Positions 5,414-11,949 of a DNA stretch of 13,497 nucleotides are shown piece by piece (within the stretch, counting starts at the first letter, position 1; each line of letters begins with the position of its first letter). The position numbers and the translations under genes are program-made. The stretch comes from CAZCSH01 sp964501545 (GTDB lineage: Bacteria > Patescibacteriota > Minisyncoccia > Minisyncoccales > RBG-13-42-11). A model generated the notes under the pieces. It saw only the letters and a list, made by a program, of their open reading frames with translations. It was not told where the DNA came from and did no database searches. The stretch is taken from positions 1 to 13,497 of the forward strand of contig CAZCSH010000016.1 in NCBI GenBank assembly GCA_964501545.1, written 5' to 3'.

Positions 5414-6071
5414 CTTCTATCAAGGGAACAAAAACAAAACCAGGATACTCTCTTTCCGTAAACTCTTCTTCACCCTTTTTAACAAATAACCAGATGGAAG
5501 AAGCTATGGGAGCAACAATTCTTCCCCCAACTTTTAATTGCTTTTTCCAGGATTTAGGCAATTCTCTGGCTGCAGTCAAAGAGGATAAATCCTCTTTTCC
5601 ACCCTTCGCTGCGGCTAGGGTAGCAGAGGCTAAGATTTTATCAAAGGGAGCTTCCTTCTTAATCCCCCTTGAACCGTCTCCTAAAATACACTCCACTCTT
5701 CCCTTTTCAATAAAGTTGTACTTTCTAATATTCCCCTCTCCAAACTCTTTTAATTCGGGCACTAACTCAATGCCTACCACCCTGCCTTTTTCTCCCACTA
5801 TTTCTGCCAAAAGAGCAGTTGTCCAGCCAGAGCCAAAACCAATATCTAAAATCTTATCTCCTGCCCCTGGCTCCAATAACTCTAACATAAAAGCCACTAC
5901 TAAAGGCTGAGAAATTGTTTGACCTGAACCTATCGGCAAAGCCTCGTTCAGCTCGGCAAACTCTTTCATTTCCTCGGGTAAAAAATCCTTCCTCTTTATC
6001 TTTCTAAAGGCTTCAATAATACGAGGTGTTTTTAAATAGCCCTCTGAAATTAAATTATCTATTAAAGCCAT
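5400..6071 (-). CDS. pcm: Protein-L-isoaspartate O-methyltransferase-like protein with an in-frame insertion
   Basis: Pcm enzymes use S-adenosylmethionine to methylate isoaspartyl residues and start their repair. The 223-aa protein has the expected N-terminal helices, the signature PIGSGQTISQP (46-56), SAM motif I ILDIGFGSG (74-82), an acidic residue closing strand 2 (VVGIELVPE, 98-106) and the late motif QLKVGGRIVAPI (178-189). Between ILASA (146-150) and AARELPKSW (167-175) there are about 16 extra residues relative to the usual pattern. They coincide with a palindromic repeat (5575-5609), so the repeat appears to have inserted in frame. The C-terminus is defined by a second copy of that repeat, which supplies the stop. 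The start overlaps the end of def by 17 bp. Whether the enzyme still works is unknown. Confidence 0.88.
   Translation of the reverse strand: MALIDNLISEGYLKTPRIIEAFRKIKRKDFLPEEMKEFAELNEALPIGSGQTISQPLVVAFMLELLEPGAGDKILDIGFGSGWTTALLAEIVGEKGRVVGIELVPELKEFGEGNIRKYNFIEKGRVECILGDGSRGIKKEAPFDKILASATLAAAKGGKEDLSSLTAARELPKSWKKQLKVGGRIVAPIASSIWLFVKKGEEEFTEREYPGFVFVPLIEGQRG
5575..5609 (+). repeat. Palindromic repeat copy inserted in frame in pcm
   Basis: This 35-bp copy reads GTC, then stem AAAGAGGA, loop TAAA, stem TCCTCTTT, a short spacer, and the flank ACCCTTCGC on the plus strand, antisense to pcm. Its first 28 bp are identical to the inverse of 5386-5413. It is co-extensive with most of a 48-bp segment (about 5574-5621) encoding residues absent from the normal Pcm pattern. 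The following bases give ACCCT ... AGGGT, perhaps a second small hairpin of the element. Confidence 0.75.
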
Positions 6072-6540
6072 GCTCTTTTAGCTTCTTTTTAAGGCTCCAC
6101 TTTTGCCAAAAAGGAATCTTATCAATGAATAAAATTCCATCCAAATGGTCAATTTCATGCTGTAAGATTCTGGCCAAAAATCCTTGGGCTTTGATTTTTT
6201 TTCCATTTCCATCCAAAGCCTCAATCTCTACTTCTTTTGCCCTTTTTATTTTTAAAAAGAGGCTGGGGAAACTTAAACATCCTTCTTCTATTGTCTCCTT
6301 TTTCCTGCTTTTCTTTAAAATTTTAGGATTAATAAATCCTTTTGGCCCCCGCTCCGTTTCGGCAACGATTATTCTTTTTAAAACTCCCACCTGGGGAGCA
6401 GCTAAACCTACACCATCTGCTTTTTTCATGGTTTCTATCATATTCAAAGTCAACTCCTTTATCTTCGGAGTTATTTCTTTCACTTCCTTACACTTCTTTC
6501 TTAATATTGGATCAGGATATTTTTTAATATTTAAAACCAT
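6055..6540 (-). CDS. def: Peptide deformylase
   Basis: This enzyme removes the N-formyl group from new proteins using a divalent metal. All three family motifs are present in the 161-aa protein: GVGLAAPQVG (43-52), EGCLS with metal ligand Cys88 (86-90), and HEIDH with ligands His128 and His132 and catalytic Glu129. The length is normal. The ATG (6540) is separated from the stop of the permease gene by a single base, and its 3' end overlaps pcm by 17 bp, so it lies within a tightly packed run. The PDF is of the type with EGCLS, as in most bacteria. Confidence 0.97.
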   Translation of the reverse strand: MVLNIKKYPDPILRKKCKEVKEITPKIKELTLNMIETMKKADGVGLAAPQVGVLKRIIVAETERGPKGFINPKILKKSRKKETIEEGCLSFPSLFLKIKRAKEVEIEALDGNGKKIKAQGFLARILQHEIDHLDGILFIDKIPFWQKWSLKKKLKEHGFNR

Positions 6541-6541
6541 G

Positions 6542-7774
6542 CTATTCGTACCTTCTTAATGCTTCTACCGGTTTTAATCTGGCTGCTTGTCTGGCCGGAA
6601 AGAATCCGGAAAAACAGCCGACCAAAAAAGAAAAAACCAAACCAAAAATAACTAAACCCGGGGTAACGGAAGCTGAAAAATAAAATAGAGGATGAACCTG
6701 ACCGTACATTTCAATGGCTTTGGCTAAACCTGCCCCCAAAATCGTTCCGCCGATTCCACCGCCAAAACCAATGATGCCTGCCTCAAACAAGAAAATAGTT
6801 AAAACAGCTGAGTTTTTAGCTCCAATAGCCTTCATAATGCCGATCTCCCCAGTTCTTTCCCGTACGGAAGTAAACATAGTGTTCATAATACCGATTCCGC
6901 CGACAATAATGGCGATTGAAGCGAAAGCTATTATAGCAAACTGAATGACGGCCATAATGCTGCCGGCAATTTCTCCCATCTTTTCCGAAGTTATTACGCT
7001 GAAATCCGCCACATCCGTCCCAACCCTTCTTTTCCTGGTTTCCATAAGGTTTTCTTTAATGTTTTCGGCCACCTTGTTAATGTCGCTCCCATCTCTGACC
7101 TTTACCATGGCCATTTGAGCCGTACCTCTTTTCTCTCCAGTCAAATCCTGATAAAGGGACAAATCCAGATAGAGCGAGGAATCATCTTGTTTTGAACCCA
7201 AAGAATTCAAAATGCCAACCACCTTGAACCTTTTTCCTTTTATTATTATATCGCTGCCCACCTTCACCGGTTTTTCAAAAATTTCGGTCTCCACCTGTTT
7301 GCCGATTATAATCTCTCTTTTGCCCGGGGTGGGCCACTCCCCTTCCTTCAAACTCCAACCCTGGAACTTTTCCATAATTTCTATTCCTTTTTCCCAGGAC
7401 AAACCGCTTATAAAAGCCATTTTGCCTTCGTCTTTGTATCTAGCAACCAGGGACTGATAAGACATGGTTAAAACGGTTTCCACTCCCCGCGTTCTCTCAA
7501 TGGTTTCAATATCCTCTTTCTCCAGCTTCGTTCCGCTGGTAAACATTGCCATAATATTGGAAATGTCCCCGGGCATTACGAAAATCATCTCTCCTCCCAA
7601 AGACCTTAATTGCTGGTTGATGGTGGTTTTAATTCCTTCGGACAAAGAAAGAAGGGAGATTATTAAAAACACACCAATGACAATGCCAAAAATAGTCAGC
7701 CAGCTTCTCAACGACCTAGTTTTAAGATTTCTGAAAGCAATATTAAAATATTCTTTTACCGAGCTTCCATTCAT
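6542..7774 (-). CDS. MacB/FtsX-type ABC transporter permease
   Basis: A 410-aa permease of the type VII ABC (MacB/FtsX/LolC) family, which couples ATP hydrolysis to mechanical work across the membrane rather than classical channel transport. TM1 is about 24-44; a large extracytoplasmic MacB-like periplasmic domain follows (about 45-270); TM2-4 lie at about 275-299, 324-350 and 371-392. Family hallmarks are IVGGIGIMNTM, RERTGEIGIMKAIGA (305-319) and the ending FPARQAARLKPVEALRRYE. It follows its ATPase with 57 bp between them, a region holding the repeat at 7798-7832. It probably works with the adaptor and ATPase as a tripartite-like efflux or export unit; the substrate cannot be read from sequence. 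Confidence 0.93.
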   Translation of the reverse strand: MNGSSVKEYFNIAFRNLKTRSLRSWLTIFGIVIGVFLIISLLSLSEGIKTTINQQLRSLGGEMIFVMPGDISNIMAMFTSGTKLEKEDIETIERTRGVETVLTMSYQSLVARYKDEGKMAFISGLSWEKGIEIMEKFQGWSLKEGEWPTPGKREIIIGKQVETEIFEKPVKVGSDIIIKGKRFKVVGILNSLGSKQDDSSLYLDLSLYQDLTGEKRGTAQMAMVKVRDGSDINKVAENIKENLMETRKRRVGTDVADFSVITSEKMGEIAGSIMAVIQFAIIAFASIAIIVGGIGIMNTMFTSVRERTGEIGIMKAIGAKNSAVLTIFLFEAGIIGFGGGIGGTILGAGLAKAIEMYGQVHPLFYFSASVTPGLVIFGLVFSFLVGCFSGFFPARQAARLKPVEALRRYE

Positions 7775-7797
7775 AAATTAAAAAAATATATAAGGGA

Positions 7798-7832
7798 GCG
7801 AAGGGTGAAGATGAATCTTTAGCTTCATCGAC
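7798..7832 (-). repeat. Palindromic repeat copy at the ABC ATPase stop codon
   Basis: On the minus strand: GTC, stem GATGAAGC, loop TAAA, stem GATTCATC, then TTCACCCTTCGC. It is the same length (35 bp) as the copy at 5575-5609 and identical at 25 of 35 positions by hand count. Four stem pairs differ by compensating changes at both bases, and one pair is mismatched here. Like the copy at 5386-5413, its edge meets a stop codon (the ATPase TAG, 7832-7834). Confidence 0.75.
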
Positions 7833-8545
7833 TATTTGCTCCATAAAACTTTGGCTGCCTGCTGGTGGTTTACGATAATTTGACCGTCTTTAATATTCAC
7901 TATCTCCTTGCTGTAGTTGGCGATATTGGAGTCGTGGGTGACAACAATAATGGTTTTGTCTTGTTTCTGGTGAAAGCTTATTAAAAGCTCCATAATCATC
8001 TTGCCAGAAGTAGAGTCTAGGTTTCCTGTTGGCTCATCGGCAATTACCAGTTCGGGGTCGTTGGCAAAAGCTCTAGCTACAGCCACTCTTTGCCTTTCTC
8101 CCCCAGACAGTTCTGTTGGTAAATGATACATTCTGTCTGCCAAACCAACGGCTTTTAAAATCTCCTCTCCTCTTTTTCGTCTTTCTTCTGGAAAGGCTCC
8201 TTGAAAAACCATGGGCAAAGTAACATTTTCCAAGGCTGTTAAATTAGGAAGAAGGTTAAACTCCTGAAAAACAAACCCTATTGTCTTTCCCCTTAATTGG
8301 GCCAGTTCATCTTCTGTCATCTTAGAAATATCTCTTCCCTTCAAAAATACTTTGCCTCGGGTCGGAGAATCCAAAACTCCTATCATGTTCAAAAGAGTGG
8401 ATTTCCCAGAGCCCGAAGGGCCCATAATGCTTACAAAAGAACCCCGATTAATATCGAGGCTGACTCCTTTTAAGGCAGTTAATTCAACTTTGCCCATCGG
8501 ATAAATCTTCCAGACATCCTCTAGTTGAACAATGGATTCGGGCAT
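7832..8545 (-). CDS. MacB-type ABC transporter ATP-binding protein
   Basis: A 237-aa ATPase of the MacB/LolD type. Motifs in order: Walker A GPSGSGKST (42-50), Q-loop FVFQEFNLLP (91-100), signature LSGGERQRVAVARA (146-159), Walker B LVIADEP (166-172) with the family-typical TGNLD after it, and the H-loop His204 in VVTHDSN. The C-terminus is short and ends in a palindromic repeat. Its ATG directly follows the TAA of the adaptor gene with no spacer (TAAATG), so translation is probably coupled. In Escherichia coli MacB the ATPase and permease are fused; here they are separate, as in many Gram-positive and CPR systems. Confidence 0.95.
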   Translation of the reverse strand: MPESIVQLEDVWKIYPMGKVELTALKGVSLDINRGSFVSIMGPSGSGKSTLLNMIGVLDSPTRGKVFLKGRDISKMTEDELAQLRGKTIGFVFQEFNLLPNLTALENVTLPMVFQGAFPEERRKRGEEILKAVGLADRMYHLPTELSGGERQRVAVARAFANDPELVIADEPTGNLDSTSGKMIMELLISFHQKQDKTIIVVTHDSNIANYSKEIVNIKDGQIIVNHQQAAKVLWSK

Positions 8546-10087
8546 TTATCTTAAAATTAATTGTTCTCCTTCCTCCAGGCCAGAGAGGACCTCTACCATA
8601 TCATTGGTTCCAGTCAGCCCCAGCTGAACTTCTCTTTCTGCAACCTCTCCACCTTGTAGAACTTCAACCACAGCTTTCCCCTCTTTGGTCTGAAGAGCAT
8701 CCTCTGGAATAATCAAGACATTTTCTCGAAGAGCAGTTTTAATTATCAAGTCTGCTGTCATCCCAGGTTTTACCCCCTCCGGTTCTTCTTCAAACACCAG
8801 AACCACATCATAATAAACCACGCCTTCAACCAACTTTTCTGCCGGATCAATAGAGATTACCTTACCTTTAAAGACCTTTTCAGGGAAAGCGACCAAAGAA
8901 ATATCTACTGGGTCTCCAACCTCAACCTTAACCACATCTTCTTCATAAATCTTCGCTTTTATTTCCAGGGCAACACTGGGAAGAATTGTTATAACTGCGT
9001 CTTGGAGAGAAGGCTGAACAGTCTCCCCCACTCTCTTTTTAATTTCTATGACTTGACCTGCTATCGGGCTCTTTAAAGTAGCTTCTTTTATCTGGTCTTC
9101 CAAAAGCTTAAGTTGAGCTTGAGCTTCGTTGACTTTTGCCTGATACAAAGTTTTATCTTCTGCTCTCGGGGAAGCCAAAATAGAAGCTAATTCATCTTCG
9201 GCTGATTGTAAGTTGCCTTGAGCCGTATTAATATCCAAATCCTCAGAGCTAATTGTTTGTTGAGCATTAACAATATTGGTCAAAGCAGTATTAATCTCGT
9301 CTCTCCTGGTATCAAGGGAGGTTTTATTTGTAGTTGAAACAGTATTTCTGTAGCTGGCTACCTCACAAGTTTCCCGGATAGCCCTTAAATTATCAGAAAT
9401 AGTAGAAAGGTTGTCCTTTGTCTTAGCAAGAGCTGAATCAACATTAGAATGAGAAGAATCAGCTCGGGCCAAATCAAGATAAGACTTAATCTCGCTAACT
9501 GCTAGCTTAATATCTGCTTCCTTCTCTTTAACCTGAAGGGATTCTTGATCACCGCCTGTAAAGTATGCTATCTGGATTGAGCTAACTGTGTTCTTGGCAT
9601 TATCAGCCTGCAAATAAGCATCTTCCAAAACATTAAGAGCGTCCTCATACGCTGCCTCAAGGTCTTGTTTAGCTACATTTAAAGCTATTTGTTTGTTGTT
9701 TACCTTAGTTTGAGCTATTTGAATTTCTTCTGCTGTAGCTCCTGCTAAAAGTTTATCCAGGTTAGCTTGGGCAATGTCCAAAGCAGACTGGGCTTTTTGA
9801 AATTCAAAATCCAATTGGGAAGTTTCTAACTTAGCCAGCCATTGACCCGCTCCCACAGTTTGTCCCACTTTGACATAAATAGCCTCAAGCCGGCCTGCAT
9901 TCTTGAAACCCAAATTAACCTTATCCCCTTTCTGGACCTGGCCTGTCTCTGAAACCTCTTCTGTCACATCTCCCCTGACCACAGAAACTAAAGTAAACTC
10001 AGGCTCTGATTTCTTAATAAAGGTTTGATAAACGAAGACAAAAACAAGGAGAACAATGATTGAAATAATGATTGGTTTTTTAGGCAT
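8546..10087 (-). CDS. MacA/HlyD-family membrane-fusion (adaptor) protein
   Basis: A 513-aa periplasmic-adaptor-like protein partnering the ABC ATPase and permease. One N-terminal membrane anchor (about 5-23), first half of the biotinyl-lipoyl-like domain (about 55-92, containing AGRLEAIYVKVGQTVGAGQ), a very long helical hairpin region (about 93-335), the second lipoyl half (KSPIAGQVIEIKKRVGETV), then the beta-barrel and membrane-proximal domains, ending EVLSGLEEGEQLILR. At 513 aa it is much longer than the about 370 aa of MacA, mostly through the helical part. CPR bacteria are generally thought to lack a standard outer membrane, so what the long hairpin reaches is unclear. The start overlaps the upstream small membrane gene by 8 bp. 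Confidence 0.92.
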   Translation of the reverse strand: MPKKPIIISIIVLLVFVFVYQTFIKKSEPEFTLVSVVRGDVTEEVSETGQVQKGDKVNLGFKNAGRLEAIYVKVGQTVGAGQWLAKLETSQLDFEFQKAQSALDIAQANLDKLLAGATAEEIQIAQTKVNNKQIALNVAKQDLEAAYEDALNVLEDAYLQADNAKNTVSSIQIAYFTGGDQESLQVKEKEADIKLAVSEIKSYLDLARADSSHSNVDSALAKTKDNLSTISDNLRAIRETCEVASYRNTVSTTNKTSLDTRRDEINTALTNIVNAQQTISSEDLDINTAQGNLQSAEDELASILASPRAEDKTLYQAKVNEAQAQLKLLEDQIKEATLKSPIAGQVIEIKKRVGETVQPSLQDAVITILPSVALEIKAKIYEEDVVKVEVGDPVDISLVAFPEKVFKGKVISIDPAEKLVEGVVYYDVVLVFEEEPEGVKPGMTADLIIKTALRENVLIIPEDALQTKEGKAVVEVLQGGEVAEREVQLGLTGTNDMVEVLSGLEEGEQLILR

Positions 10088-10412
10088 TTCTTTTGGGTTT
10101 TTTAACTATAATCTTGTGCCAGTCAGAATAACAAAAGATGCCCTGGAAAACTATCCCGCCTAAAAATCCAGAAGTTAAGTAGATGGGCAAGGGAATGAAC
10201 TTATAGGCCAAGAAGGCGGGCAATACAGTCAAAGCCCAGCACCAATGGTGCAGATGAATCTTATAGGCCCCTACATTGAAAGTAAGAGATTGCACTCTAG
10301 GAGATAGGAAATTGGCAGCAAAGTAGCCAATAACCATGCCAAAATAAGCCTCGAGGGAAAACAGGGCCAAAGGCATTCCCAAAAACAGATTTGGCTTTTT
10401 AAAACTCTTCAT
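10080..10412 (-). CDS. Small multi-pass membrane protein with a His-rich HLHHW motif
   Basis: A 110-aa protein I do not recognise. Hydrophobic segments lie at about 9-36, 57-73 and 74-94, giving three, possibly four, membrane passes. Between the first two is HLHHWCW (53-59), and near the C-terminus CYSDWHK (94-100); the clustered His, Cys, Asp and Trp residues could bind a metal, but that is speculation. The tail is basic (KKPKRNA). Its ATG is only 7 nt past the 3' end of tRNA-Trp, and its 3' end overlaps the adaptor gene by 8 bp, so it is probably the first protein of the exporter operon. No Shine-Dalgarno site is seen. Confidence 0.8.
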   Translation of the reverse strand: MKSFKKPNLFLGMPLALFSLEAYFGMVIGYFAANFLSPRVQSLTFNVGAYKIHLHHWCWALTVLPAFLAYKFIPLPIYLTSGFLGGIVFQGIFCYSDWHKIIVKKPKRNA

Positions 10413-10419
10413 GTTGTTG

Positions 10420-10490
10420 CGGGGACGCCAGGATTCGAACCTGGAACCCTTCTTTTGGAGAGAAGGAGTTTACCGTTAGCCTACGCCCCC
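10420..10490 (-). tRNA. tRNA-Trp (anticodon CCA)
   Basis: Acceptor GGGGGCG pairs with CGTCCCC, the anticodon stem CTTCT/AGAAG encloses the loop CTCCAAA with anticodon CCA, and the T arm is canonical (CCAGG-TTCGAAT-CCTGG). Discriminator is G73, as is usual for tRNA-Trp. The 3' CCA is not encoded (CAACAAC follows). The D stem is weak as I fold it. The next gene starts 7 nt downstream. Confidence 0.95.
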
Positions 10491-10562
10491 AAAAAGCTTA
10501 TCTTTCAGCTTCTTTATGCAAAGTGTATGTAGCTAAACGCTAAATATAGATTACAAAATTTC

Positions 10563-10590
10563 AAAACAAAAAACAAGCCTTAGTGGCTTG
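10563..10590 (-). terminator. Intrinsic terminator of hicBA copy 2
   Basis: CAAGCC-ACTAA-GGCTTG forms a perfect 6-bp stem followed by TTTTTTGTTTT on the minus strand, about 30 nt beyond the hicA stop. It would separate the accessory strip from tRNA-Trp. The remaining sequence up to the tRNA (10491-10562) shows no gene; a tRNA promoter should be there but I cannot assign one with confidence. Confidence 0.85.
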
Positions 10591-10620
10591 AAAATCATAG
10601 TATGCTTTTTAGTAATTTTA

Positions 10621-10845
10621 TTATACCTTCTTCCAAAAATCTTCCTCATTGACTTGAGCCAAATCCAAAACTCCTTTTAAGGTACCTGGAGCTAACTCTT
10701 TATGAAGGGGAACTACGGTGATAATTTCTTTTCTACCAACTTTTTTCTTGAGTTTAACGTGGCTCCCTTTCTGAGAAATAAAATAAAAGCCGAATTCTCG
10801 GCATAGTATTTTAATAACTTCTTTGCCCGAAAGAGCCTTAGGCAT
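10621..10845 (-). CDS. hicA: HicA-family toxin (mRNA interferase), copy 2
   Basis: This 74-aa protein is a typical HicA: N-terminal SGKEVIKILCREFGF, the catalytic-site motif QKGSHVKL with His29, then ITVVPLHKELAPGTLKGVLDLAQV, the standard strand-helix ending. Only general family features are shared with copy 1 at 2627-2863, so this is not a recent duplication. The ATG lies inside the end of hicB (8-bp overlap), a usual arrangement for tight coupling in such pairs. Toxicity by mRNA cleavage is known for the family and inferred here. Confidence 0.93.
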   Translation of the reverse strand: MPKALSGKEVIKILCREFGFYFISQKGSHVKLKKKVGRKEIITVVPLHKELAPGTLKGVLDLAQVNEEDFWKKV

Positions 10846-11056
10846 GCTTTAGTTCAAGAGTAGTAACCAAAGGGGCTTCTTTAGAAAGATATCTTTTAGC
10901 TTTGGGTCGGTCTTCTAAATAAAGCTCAACTGCTTCCTTAAGGTTATCCTGAGCTTCTTGTATGTTTTTACCCTGACTGACTACACCCAACTCAACGCAA
11001 CGAGCAACATACCATTTACCTTCTCGAGTAATTATTGTAGTAAATCTATAGGTCAT
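10838..11056 (-). CDS. hicB: HicB-family antitoxin, copy 2
   Basis: A 72-aa HicB with the core fold: YRFTTIITREGKWYVARCVE, then ELGVVSQGKNIQEAQDNLKE and AVELYLED. The short C-terminus shows no clear DNA-binding domain, so autorepression is uncertain. It is intact and starts at an ATG 9 nt after a good -10 box, giving a nearly leaderless transcript. It forms one unit with hicA and a terminator. In contrast to the N-terminally broken HicB at 2868-3120, its first beta strand is present, which supports the reconstruction proposed there. Confidence 0.92.
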   Translation of the reverse strand: MTYRFTTIITREGKWYVARCVELGVVSQGKNIQEAQDNLKEAVELYLEDRPKAKRYLSKEAPLVTTLELKHA

Positions 11057-11065
11057 ACTACTTTT

Positions 11066-11094
11066 ATCTTATTAAGAAATGAATTTTTTGTCAA
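11066..11094 (-). promoter_or_regulatory. Promoter of hicBA copy 2
   Basis: A perfect -35 TTGACA (11089-11094) and a -10 TAAGAT (11066-11071) are separated by 17 bp on the minus strand. Nine nt separate the -10 box from the hicB ATG, so transcription should start at or within about three bases of the start codon. Confidence 0.75.
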
Positions 11095-11165
11095 CTGTTT
11101 TTAAATATCCCTTTGGCGATTTTTATTTTACAAATATAATTTCCCTAAACTCAAGTGTGTGCCCT

Positions 11166-11222
11166 TTAACGACATTCCTTGTGTACCGTGTGTTTTCTAC
11201 ACCACTTGCATCACTTCTTCAA
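11166..11222 (-). pseudogene. rpmG 3'-end remnant 1
   Basis: Read on the minus strand this gives LKK-stop-CKWCRKHTVHKE then CR and a stop, against LKKFCKWCRKHTLHKE in the resident rpmG. Over the first 48 nt it matches the resident copy at 37 positions and the remnant at 12443-12502 at 42 (hand counts). A TGA replaces the Phe codon, and the last codons diverge. It lies between the NYN gene and hicBA copy 2. The rest of the intergenic region (11057-11385) holds the hicBA promoter and an orphan plus-strand promoter and terminator. Confidence 0.85.
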
Positions 11223-11308
11223 CTCAATACACGGATTTTTTAATAAAAGTGGCAGTTCCTTAATGAAACTATATTTATTCTCTTGATTTTACAAGTGGAC
11301 AACTAGAC

Positions 11309-11388
11309 TTGACAGGTTTTTTGGGTTTGTTATACTGATAATGTGATAGCACTCTGGAGTATCTTTCGGGATAGCTCCAGATTTTTTA
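11309..11388 (+). ncRNA. Orphan promoter-terminator pair: candidate small RNA of about 45 nt
   Basis: On the plus strand TTGACA (11309-11314) and TATACT (11331-11336), 16 bp apart, form a strong promoter with expected start near 11342. Only about 12 nt later a hairpin begins (CTGGAG at 11354-11359 with CTCCAG at 11375-11380, stem extended by TATC/GATA), followed by ATTTTTTATT: an intrinsic terminator. No plus-strand gene follows; the T run reaches the stop codon of the NYN gene on the opposite strand. The product would be a short hairpin RNA or an aborted transcript. Alternatively the pair is what remains of a displaced cassette's leader. Confidence 0.55.
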
Positions 11389-11895
11389 TTGCGAAATTTC
11401 TTCTCTTAATTTACGTAAATCAATATATTTTGCTCTTTCTAAAAGTTCGCGGGAAATCCGCCCTCGTGTGGATATAACAATGATTCGTTTTCCTTTCTTT
11501 TTAATCCTATCAATGGGAACAGAAAAATCACTATCTCCAGACATCAATATCGCTGTATCATATTTATCTGCTAAATCTACCATTTCAAAAGCTAACTCCA
11601 TATCCAAATTGCCCTTATGTTTATCGCGGTTAACGGTTATCTGAATTTTCTTAACGGCTTTGGTGCGTAAAATATAGCCATTTATATCCAGCATATCTAA
11701 AAACTTTTGTTCAGTTTGTTTGCTTTCATCATAGGCGGCATAAATAAAACATTTAGTGTTTTCTCCGCATTCTTTTTTAAAGTATCGCATCAACTTTTCG
11801 TAAGATATTTTCCATCCTAAAGTTCGTTGGGCATAAAACGTATTAGCGGCATCAATAAAGACGTAAACTTTTCCTTTGACAAATTTATTGAGCAT
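11386..11895 (-). CDS. NYN-domain (LabA/DUF88-like) protein, predicted ribonuclease
   Basis: A 169-aa single-domain NYN/PIN-fold protein. Expected acidic active-site residues are visible: Asp15 and Asn18 in VFIDAANTF, Asp98 in KGNLDMELAFEM, and Asp121 and Asp123 in LMSGDSDFSVPIDRIKKKGK. This is the LabA/DUF88 pattern, whose members are thought to be metal-dependent RNases. No partner domain is attached. It has its own -10 box (11910-11915), and the remnant of rpmG at 11927-11948 lies directly in its promoter region. It forms its own block in the accessory strip between two rpmG remnants. A role in RNA decay or defence is possible but not shown. Confidence 0.9.
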   Translation of the reverse strand: MLNKFVKGKVYVFIDAANTFYAQRTLGWKISYEKLMRYFKKECGENTKCFIYAAYDESKQTEQKFLDMLDINGYILRTKAVKKIQITVNRDKHKGNLDMELAFEMVDLADKYDTAILMSGDSDFSVPIDRIKKKGKRIIVISTRGRISRELLERAKYIDLRKLREEISQ

Positions 11896-11909
11896 AAAAT
11901 CTCTTTTTT

Positions 11910-11915
11910 ATTATA
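11910..11915 (-). promoter_or_regulatory. -10 box of the NYN gene
   Basis: A perfect TATAAT on the minus strand ends 14 nt before the ATG at 11895, giving a leader of roughly 7 nt. No good -35 is found at 16-18 bp; that position falls in the rpmG remnant (11927-11948), whose bases have probably been recruited as the upstream half of the promoter. Confidence 0.5.
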
Positions 11916-11926
11916 GCGGATTTTTT

Positions 11927-11948
11927 CCACTTGCGGAATTTTTTTCAA
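11927..11948 (-). repeat. rpmG 3'-end remnant 2 (short)
   Basis: On the minus strand these 22 bp match the resident TTGAAGAAATTCTGCAAGTG segment, followed by one more G, with one extra A and two substitutions (one at the A run, one T to C). Homology stops there. The 5' flank TTGAGTTGAA is shared with remnant 1. The remnant begins one base after the stop codon of the NUDIX gene. On its own it would be weak, but the position and orientation match the other two. Confidence 0.65.
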
Positions 11949-11949
11949 C

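Noticed and set aside
5494..5910. Plus-strand 138-codon frame opposite pcm (and similar frames opposite def, the permease and NUDIX genes)
   Set aside because: These are antisense shadows of well-identified genes, with no family resemblance and no start context.
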